Source: Sepiola atlantica
Taxonomy: Eukaryota; Mollusca; Cephalopoda; Sepiida; Sepiolidae
DNA: 64,000 bases
NCBI GenBank assembly: GCA_963556195.1
Contig: OY744517.1
Location: 148,366,882 to 148,430,881 of the forward strand
Direction: 5' to 3'
Shown here: positions 56,613-64,000 of the stretch, piece by piece
Layout: the number at the start of each line of letters is the position of its first letter
Numbering within the stretch: position 1 is the stretch's first letter
Translations under genes and position numbers: made by a program
Notes under the pieces: model-generated
Databases searched by the model: none
What the model saw: the letters and a program-made list of their open reading frames with translations, nothing else
What the model was told of the DNA's origin: nothing

Positions 56613-56966
56613 TTAACCCTCTGAACGCTAAATGATTTTTTTACACATGTTAGCTTAAGTTTTCATTGTATTCCCTAATAATGTATATGACATTTGTAGC
56701 ATATAAGTAGGACTATCAAAAAGTAAAATTTGAGTAATTTGCATATTGTGATGGCGGCCATTTTGAATTTATAATGACATTAGCTATCCGCTCATAGAAA
56801 ATTGTCATTTTTTCACGCATATATTAGTCAATTGCTGAATATATTGTGCATATTTCTGCTGTTGGGTCATATATTGCAAATAAAAGCAGTTTTGCATGTA
56901 GTATCGTCTTGCTATTAGAGATAGTAGACTTGTCACAATTTCGTGACAGCTGCACTAAAAGGTTAA
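56613..56966. mobile_element. probable piggyBac-type MITE with TTAA target duplication
   Basis: TTAA at 56613-56616 and 56963-56966 flank 346 bp. The left end reads CCCTCTGAACGC; the right end, reverse-complemented, reads CCTTTTAGTGC. Both fit the CCCTTTGAGTGC-like termini and TTAA specificity of piggyBac elements. There is no transposase. The terminal match is imperfect, so chance is not excluded. Confidence 0.55.
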
Positions 56967-57049
56967 ACATAAAAGAGTATGTATCCATTGAGCGAGTGTG
57001 CTATTGGCGGTTTTTATTTGTTACATTGTTACAGCTGCAAGGATAAAGA

Positions 57050-57420
57050 AGATTGTTATGTCTGCTATATGTCAACTACGACGACAGTCGTTGCCACCAC
57101 TTCTTAGAGACGCCACTTTTCATTAAGCTCTCTACTTACAACGTGCCAACGAGAGACTCAGCTGCTTTCTACAAACGAAAACACGTCAGATAATCTATTG
57201 GGATCTACAGGATCCCTCATCGAACGTTATAAACGGCTTATTAGTGCTATGTAAAGTTACACTTCCACATGAAATCATTTTGAGTTCAAGCGAGATACGC
57301 CAACTACTTACATCGTCTCAACGAGAGACCAGCTGTTTTTTTGTTGACGAGAAGAAGGCAGGCAATCGATTTAGGTCAAAACGACGTAACGCACATGCAG
57401 ATTAGACTTATTAAAGTAAA
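57050..57420 (+). repeat. imperfect direct duplication (~175-bp spacing)
   Basis: ACTTACAACGTGCCAACGAG then AGACTCAGCTGCTTTC (57131-57166) recurs as ACTTACATCGTCTCAACGAG then AGACCAGCTGTTTT (57307-57340), with similar sequence after each. Class unknown. Confidence 0.6.
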
Positions 57421-58300
57421 ACGTGTTTCCAGTTTAAGTTCTTTGATAATACAATTCATCTATGTTTTATCAATTCTGTCCTTTATTTTCCTATAGTCTA
57501 GTTTCTCCGATATTTATTACATGGAATGTTTCTGAATGAATAATCAGACACATAAAACAACGCCCCCTCCAAAACCAATAGAAATAGTAAACAACACAGA
57601 AACAGCCGTTTAAAAGTATTGTTGCGATTTATTAGAGGAAAATCGTGCAGCTATTTTTTTTAGTTATGTTGCATAACCTTGTCGTGGGATAATTTTCAAA
57701 GTGAGAGCTTGTTCTTTCATTTGGATTTCATATGATAGTCTGCACGGCGGGATGGGCGTAGAGAAAAAAAAACAATCTCAGTTTGTTTTAATAATCTAGT
57801 TTCAGACTACATTTTTATAAATCAACTCGCTTCGCTTCCCAATCGGTTCTTTTTATTTAGATTTAGTTTTACTTTTTCAATGACGTTACTCTTTAAACTT
57901 TTCTCACTTCTTCTTTTGGTGTTCACACGTTTTTGACCTTCTTATCCCAGGAGACAACCCTTTGCTCCTTGAGTTCTTCTATGGAAATTCAAACGGAAAA
58001 CAACAATTATCTTGAACGAGCTGAATATCAAACCTTTGATATACAACATCTAGATTTTACAAAAGCTTTTCGTAGTGTATCATATCATTTATCTACAAAT
58101 GATAATATTAAATATCAAAAGTAATATAATAAACAAAAAGAAAGACTGGTTGTCAGAAATAACGGTTAATATTAATCATACAATATACCCTTTGTGTTTA
58201 CCTTATATCCATGTTAAACACACTTATCATTGTTTATATTTATAATTTAATTACTTTACAGCGGGAGATCAATGGCGAAATTAATTGCTCATAATGTTAA
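57421..58300. other. unassigned noncoding stretch
   Basis: No recognised gene or repeat. The 63-residue frame at 57933-58124 has no known domain. Confidence 0.4.
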
Positions 58301-58305
58301 ATTAC

Positions 58306-58523
58306 TGTTACACCGGCCGTTCTAACAGAAGAGAAACTACACCGGTTCTCACTATAAATAGTGCGAGTAGACAATCACCAGGGAGGAAAAGGACAGTATT
58401 GTAACTGTCTAGCCGAGTGCCAGTTAGTTTCCTTACCTTTGAACTTTTTATGTTAATACACTTGTTATCTTAACCCAACCTCGACTTGACTTCTTCTTTT
58501 AACTGTTGGACTACTTCACAACA
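58306..58523. mobile_element. solo LTR (218 bp) with 5-bp target duplication
   Basis: Begins TGTTACACCGG and ends CACAACA, so the termini are TGTT...AACA. It is flanked by ATTAC on both sides (58301-58305 and 58524-58528). A TATA-box sequence, ACTATAAATA, is at 58351-58360. No internal coding region or second LTR follows, so recombination between LTRs probably removed the body. The strand is probably plus from the TATA position. LTR superfamily cannot be told from this alone. Confidence 0.78.
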
Positions 58524-58528
58524 ATTAC

Positions 58529-59090
58529 TTACTGGACCATTAATAAAAAATACTACAAATAGATCTTAATATTAATTTTTGACACATCATGTGGGGGATT
58601 CTTTAATTCCCACAGATTTCCGTTGTCTTCTTCATCATCAGGAATAGCTGTTCTCTCTCGGTGACGCGAACGTAATTGGCTCATTAGATAATGAAGTCTC
58701 AGCAATGGTGACCAAAGTAGTAGAGATATGTTTTACTTCTTTTATTTCCTGGTATAGTAGAATTAAACAGAACAACGAATAACTATATCGTTTACTCTGG
58801 GATTTGAGTTACGCTTTACAGCAATTTCAAATATATCGAGATAAATTGCATCTTCCCCTCTCAACGTCCACGGAAAAATGGACGCTTCGAAAACAGAGTC
58901 CAGTATTTTCGACGCAAAACTTATAAGAGACAAGAACTCGCTAGTTTCTTTGTCACGTACTTCCTCCCACGCAATTTTCTGTATACGTAGCTCTAACTAG
59001 AACTTGACTTCTACTTGAAATGATCCTACGTAGAATTTTTCATTTTTAATCTCATTTTATGTACTCAAGGGGATTAGCGTAAACGTTTAC
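58529..59090. other. unassigned noncoding stretch
   Basis: No recognised features. Confidence 0.4.
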
Positions 59091-59400
59091 ACAAACACAC
59101 ACACACACATTCACACGCACACACATATATATATAATTTTATTTTATTATATGTTTATTTTTTATTTTATTTATTTTTAATAGTTATTATTTGTTCTTTT
59201 TTATATATATATATATTTTATATATTTTCTATATATATATATTTCTTTTTTATATATCGTTTTTCTTTTTATATATAATTTTTCTTTTTTATATATAATT
59301 TTTCTTTTTATATGTCATTTTTCTTTTATACATAATTTTTCTTTTTTATATATATTTATTTGCTTTTATTTATCTTTATTTTTATTTATATTTGGGCGGT
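59091..59400 (+). repeat. (CA)n then TATATAATTTTTCTTTT low-complexity repeat
   Basis: A CA-rich start (59091-59126), then units like TATATATAATTTTTCTTTTT at about 20-bp spacing to 59350. Confidence 0.85.
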
Positions 59401-60142
59401 GTGATTCTGTTTTCCGGGGTATTGAATATTCTGCGTTCCTAGGTGACTATCTGTTATTAATTTTATATTTAAGGTATGTTTGATTTATTTAAAAAGTTCA
59501 TATATTTAAAAAAATATTTTAGAGGGTGTTTATAGTAGAGTTTAAAGGAGGCTATTATATACATGATTCATTTCTTTCCCTTTCTGATGTCAGTGGGTTA
59601 GGCGTGCGTTATTTATTACTGGTCAGAAAACAGTCCCTTCTTAATAGATCGATATTTATGTTAATCTAGATAGATGATCTGGAAAATGTGTATCTTAGGT
59701 TAATCTAGGTGGTTAATTTGAAAATTGTTTTTTTTTTATGAAATATAATAAAATAACAATAACACTAGATAGACTGGAAATTAGGTAACTTATGTTAATC
59801 GAGGTAGGTAATAGGGAATTAGAGTATCTTATGGTAATCTAGGTAAATAAGTTGGGAATGTGTATATAATGTATTAAAGGAGGGGTGTAAATGTAAACTG
59901 CTCTAGGGGTGGTTTATATCATGTTGGTAAATAGAGGGGTACGTCTTTGAATAGAGAATTGTATAAGGTGGCCTTTTATATTAGTGTCTTTACCTCGGTG
60001 ATTGATTTGGTGTTATTTTTATGCGTCGGGTTTTATTCATACTTGGGATTTTATCTCCTTAGTTTTTATATAGGGTTTACTATATGAAGTCATGTAAGTT
60101 TAATATGCTTTATTTTATTCTATTGTATTTATTTATTACTTG

Positions 60143-60143
<1 letters not shown>
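59401..60143 (+). repeat. G/T-skewed region with a degenerate ~65-bp minisatellite
   Basis: GTTAATCTAGGTRGRTAA-like motifs followed by GAAAATGTGTATCTTA recur at about 59660, 59700, 59795 and 59835. The plus strand is poor in C from about 59400 to 60640. There is no coding signal. Confidence 0.55.

Positions 60144-60197
<54 letters not shown>
60144..60197 (+). repeat. (TA)n microsatellite
   Basis: About 54 bp of TA. Confidence 0.96.
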
Positions 60198-60201
<4 letters not shown>

Positions 60202-60780
60202 TAATTATGTATATTAGGTAGAATTTGTTTTTTTTAAATTTGTTTTATGTATATCGTTATATGTAGTTTTAATATATATTTTGAAAATATATTCTTACTT
60301 ATGTATATTTTCAGTATATTTTTTTGTTATATATATATTATATTATTGTATACGTTTATATTTTATATATGTTTAGTTTGGAGTTTTATTGGGAGTGAGA
60401 TGTTAAGTTTATTGGAGCTGGTTAATGAAGAAGTATTGTGGTATAGTTGCCGTGTATGAGATAATTTATCTGGGGACAGGTATTAAGCGGGGTATTTTAT
60501 ATTTTTCCTTTTATATTTTATTACAATTATACAAGCGAGTTAAATTATTTGGATGGTGTCGTCTGGGGTGGATGGGGAGGTCTTCTACTGTCCATGCATT
60601 AGGGTATGATATAATTCTATTTGTGGTCGTTTGAGATCGGAGAGACTAAGCATTCACTGTGTGTTAAATGTTTCTGTTATTAGACTATTTAGGCCAAGAG
60701 AAGTTGATTTCTATATGCATACCTTTTTAGGGAATTGTACAAGAAATTTGTACCAGCAGTTTTCTTACAATTGTTTCAAT

Positions 60781-60784
<4 letters not shown>
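60198..60784. other. unassigned, G/T-skewed
   Basis: Hydrophobic frames at 60247-60459 and 60425-60634 reflect the T-rich composition. I checked for mitochondrial-type membrane proteins and found no convincing match. Confidence 0.4.

Positions 60785-60865
<81 letters not shown>
60785..60865 (+). repeat. (TA)n microsatellite
   Basis: About 81 bp of TA; it forms the poly-YI centre of a 166-residue frame that I do not accept as a gene. Confidence 0.97.
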
Positions 60866-60869
<4 letters not shown>

Positions 60870-61256
60870 TAATACTACTGCAAACGAATTCCCCGCCTGG
60901 ATAACGTTTTGCATTTTTTGGACCACCATTCACCATTTGGATTATTTTTTAGTCAACCTCTTTGATATCTTGCCTGGGGCTATTTTAAACTTGTTGACGT
61001 GGATGAACTGTATAGGTTTACAAAAAAGTATGTTTTGGGCCGATATATTTGATGTTTTATATACCTTTATGGATTTTATATATATTTTTTATTTATTTAC
61101 AAAGTTTAAATTTTATTACCTGCAGTTATGACATTGCGGTAATGGTCCTCTGAGGAGAAGATTTTCTTTGAAAACTCATGAGTTAAGGACTTTAAAGAAC
61201 TAAATATTGAACTGTAATAAAATTTGATTCGCACCTTATTCTATTCTTTCACTTAA

Positions 61257-61258
<2 letters not shown>
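60866..61258. other. unassigned stretch between two (TA)n tracts
   Basis: The frame PAWITFCIFWTTIHHLDYFL onward (about 60893-61130) is aromatic-rich and unrecognised. GGTCCTCTGAGGAGAAGATT and GAAAACTCATGAG near 61145-61185 faintly recall a hairpin-containing repeat end. Confidence 0.35.

Positions 61259-61304
<46 letters not shown>
61259..61304 (+). repeat. (TA)n microsatellite
   Basis: About 46 bp of TA. Confidence 0.96.
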
Positions 61305-61308
<4 letters not shown>

Positions 61309-61389
61309 TCTGTAATATTACAAAAAATGTTTCTTCATTAAAAGATTATTGATTAAAATAAGAGATGGCCTGAGCAGCATAATATATGA

Positions 61390-61814
61390 TCTCTATACTA
61401 ATATAATTCTGTGACTACTTCCCATATGTCTGTTTGTGTGTGTGTGTGTTTATTATCTCCACGTAATTTACACATTATTATGTTTTTTATTAACTATTAA
61501 GATTTTGTCAGCAGAGGTCAGTTTTTCAGACATAACATGTACAAACTAAAGGGAAATAACTCTGATTTCTTAATCAAGGAGTTACTTCCCTTATGCCGAC
61601 TCACTCCTACAGGAATCTATAAAAAGGTGTTATCCGTGTATGTATGTGTGTATGTCCAGAGACAAGAATGGGTTGGGCGTCGGGAGAAGGAAGGGTGAAA
61701 CGGGGGAGAGGAAAGGCAGAAAGATAGATAGATTGATAGAGAGAGATAAAAGATAGAAGTCTTAATAGAAATATGTTACACTTTTACCCCGGGTAACGCC
61801 GGTAGCCCTGCTAG
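61390..61814 (+). mobile_element. non-autonomous Helitron-like element
   Basis: The 5' end TCTCTATACTAATATAA follows an A. The 3' end is CCCCGGGTAACGCCGG, then TAGCCCTGCTAG, followed by a T. Together these give the 5'-TC, 3' hairpin, CTRR end and insertion between A and T expected of Helitrons. The CCGG/CCGG hairpin lies about 10 bp from the end. The body has (GT)n and purine-rich parts and no Rep/helicase gene. Confidence 0.65.
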
Positions 61815-63075
61815 TTGATAAGCCTTGTTAAAGTAATAATTTGACAAGAAAACGGTATAGAAATGATGACATAAAAAAAGCGAAACAAAAATTAAACTAA
61901 AAAAGATTCCCGGGCAACGCTGGGTAGACAGAGATTGTAAATAAACAAAATATTAGAAATTTGTATGCTAGTTCTTGTCGGAGTTGTGGACACGATAGTA
62001 GTAATGTTTTTTGATGTCAACCCTGGCTTAAACTGACCTGACAATAATCCCGCCTCGTGCAAGTCACGTGGATGTCCGTTTAATGCCGAAGTTAATGGAG
62101 ATCTTTTTATTTTTTTTTCATTTGCATTCACATCATTTTGTGATCCACCGATCCAGCCTCCCGCCCTGTCATCTTGTCATTTTACAGCCATTTTGTTATT
62201 GTTTATCTTCTCATTCATTCGACCATTTTCTTAACATATTATTTTCTTTTTTGAAGATTCAGACAATCGACCGCCCCATTTATTCGCCCTCCCTTCGTCC
62301 ACGCTGCCTGTTTTTCTTTTCTTCTTTATTGGATTAATTATTTATTCTTTTATTATTCTAATTATTCTCTCTCCTTCTTCGTCCCCAGTAAATTGATTGA
62401 CAGTGTATTATAATACTTGTCGGTTAATTTTATTCTGACTGGTTTTATCGATTCTTCAACTAATGTCTTTCAAGCCGTTCTTCATGCGCCCACGTCTATG
62501 GACTATTTCATGCCGGAGTTAAAAGAAAATACATTTATAAAATGCAGACGGGTTCGATCACGACAAATTTTGCATCAATCCAGAATGTCCGCTTTTTGAG
62601 AAGCGGACTGTATTTCTCACTATAAATAGACACCCTGTCTAACGTTGCTGCGTTATAAGACAAGTAAATATAATTACTCTGAATACGATTCAAATGTGAT
62701 TTATCCTTTGCTGTCCAAGTGCCGGATTAGACAAACACTAGGCATAGTAATATACTCGGCAATACTTTTAAAAGCAAAATCAATTACTTGCATGTTAAGC
62801 CTCTGCCTTTCCTTCATCTACTCGCCTTTTTCTTTATTTTCCATTTTTAAAGCTGTGTATGCACAAACGTATGATAGGAATTTAATGGACACATTGCCGA
62901 CAATGACGTTCTCAAAACTAGGTCACATGACCGATTCACAAATATAAAAAGTCTATGAGATTCCTTACTTAGATTAAAAGAATACCTCACTTACCAAATG
63001 TTTCAGTTCTAGAGAGGTGAAACCTAACGGCACAAGAGGTATGATGTGAGATATCTTTAGTAATCTCGGACCGAT
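61815..63075. other. unassigned; possible second LTR-like promoter near 62612
   Basis: CCCGGGCAACGCTGGGTAG at about 61908-61926 is a second Helitron-3'-like fragment. TCTCACTATAAATAG at about 62613-62628 matches the TATA region of the solo LTR at 58306. A GTCCAAGTGCCGG segment downstream (about 62715) resembles CTAGCCGAGTGCC in that LTR. No genes are recognised. Confidence 0.4.
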
Positions 63076-63079
63076 ATAA

Positions 63080-64000
63080 CCCCATTGCAATGGTCACCCC
63101 CCACACACACCGAGAGACGTCACATTCAACTGAGCAACGACTTTTATATGGAAATTACTCCAGACAAGGCATGAAGCCACTTTATGCAAGGAGCTAACAA
63201 GAACAAAAGATTATTATCGCAAAGATATGAGGTGCTTGTTCGTCCTAGTCTTGAAAAAAAAACCCAAGGCTATAGGTAGGAGGAACACAGTTAGCAGAAA
63301 TAGAGTTCCACAAGCCTGCAGTTCTTGGAAAGAAGCTAGTGGAATAGAAATGTGTATTACAATGAGGTATCTAAACAGAAAATTGATGGAGACTACTAGA
63401 CCAACGAGTCAAACGAGCTGCAACAAAGGAAGCACGGAACAGATCATACAATTCTGGAGAACACATACCATACTAGTATGAGACTAGCAATATCACGTCT
63501 GTGAGAGAGAAGATGCAGAGAGGAATGAAGGGTCGGCCAATCAAATTGCAGATACGTTTCTGCACCTTATCAAGAACCCTCAAATTGTCTGATAGTAAAT
63601 TTGTAGAGATACACAATAGTCTCAGGTGTGAGCAAGTGTTTAGAGTAGTAGTGAGAGAACCGACATTACGGGAAGCAAAAAAAGCAATGGATGCAATATA
63701 TCTAATATATGAACCACAGGAAAGATTCAATGAGAAAGAAAGACGAAGAAGTTTCAGAGTCGATTTCGCCTCAAGAGCAGTGTCATCCATGAGAATCTAA
63801 GGAAGAAAAGGAACACACCTACGATGTAAAGACACGAACTGAGTCTTACCAATATTAAACGAAACAAGTCATTTCGTACCCCAACCCACAACTGAACTTA
63901 AGTGTAAACGCGAGAAACGAATAGCTGTTTCTGTCCACAACACACATTTGGCCAATTGTTCACAATGGGGGAGTCGACAACAATTATCCACGCAATGTTA
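63080..64000 (-). mobile_element. CR1/Jockey-like LINE, RT-to-3' fragment, running off the window
   Basis: Minus-strand order: GTKWLVSFNIGKTQF-like remnant (about 63885-63840), STLKLLRLSFSLNLSCGSYI then RYIASIAFFASRNVGSL (63758-63650), LDKVQKRICNLIGRPF (63590-63540), then a decayed HRRDVxSL and ARLV block and 3' part to about 63080. Frames break at least four times. It is a different subfamily from the 55-kb copy (KRICNLIG wording). The 5' limit is not visible because the window ends. Confidence 0.78.

Noticed and set aside
60400..60640. Possible mitochondrial-type membrane protein in the G/T-rich region
   Set aside because: The hydrophobic wording comes from T-rich composition. No conserved ND or COX motif could be aligned by eye.
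60631..61131. 166-residue plus-strand frame
   Set aside because: Its middle is a (TA)n tract giving (YI)n, and the two sides show no recognisable domain.

Overview
This window looks like repeat-dominated, AT-rich nuclear DNA of an animal. I recognise no intact host protein-coding gene, rRNA or functional tRNA. The mix of features points to a mollusc, most likely a cephalopod (octopus-like). They are very long (TA)n and (TAA)n tracts, tRNA-headed SINEs, decayed CR1/Jockey-like, RTE-like and R4/Dong-like LINEs, and many foldback elements. This assignment is inference; no species marker is present. Most open frames here are translations of microsatellites (poly-I/Y, poly-L, poly-N) or short chance frames.

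Layout. 0.3-1.2 kb: a 28-bp minisatellite with a homogeneous core. 2.4-4.3 kb: two decayed LINE pieces in convergent orientation. 4.6-8.9 kb: a tandem duplication of about 2 kb; each half holds an ~88-bp minisatellite plus a ~0.6-kb foldback element. 9-16 kb: unclassified dispersed repeats, LINE 3' ends, and four tRNA-SINE fragments in about 1.1 kb. 16.2-16.8 kb: an RTE-like LINE fragment. 18.2-25.0 kb: a head-to-tail chain of repeats with (TAA)n tails and a nearly complete R4/Dong-like LINE whose 5' third is inverted. 26.4 and 40.1 kb: repeats that carry the 5' end of U2 snRNA. 29.3-31 kb: an RTE fragment and an inverted partner. 31.4-35.7 kb: an AT-rich minisatellite split by a long CR1/Jockey-like LINE. 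36.4-38.2 kb: a ~618-bp palindrome, then a ~1-kb element whose inverted arms each carry a hammerhead-ribozyme-like core. 40.6-41.5 kb: a ~297-bp tandem repeat. 42.9-45.5 kb: polypurine DNA with a composite satellite. 46.7-48.5 kb: a 46-bp tandem repeat and telomere-like motifs between inverted repeats. 50.2-51.9 kb: polypyrimidine DNA. 52.5-54.5 kb: more R4/Dong pieces. 55-64 kb: LINE fragments, a probable piggyBac-type MITE, a solo LTR with a 5-bp target duplication, and a Helitron-like element.

How the parts relate. The recurrent ~340-bp unit ending in (TAA)n lies directly downstream of the R4/Dong endonuclease region at two separate loci. It is therefore best read as the 3' UTR of that LINE. 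Copies repeatedly start inside the TAA tail of the previous copy, which fits a LINE that targets TAA repeats and builds its own landing sites. Other elements sit beside (TA)n or (GA)n in a similar way, so microsatellites appear to organise much of this landscape.
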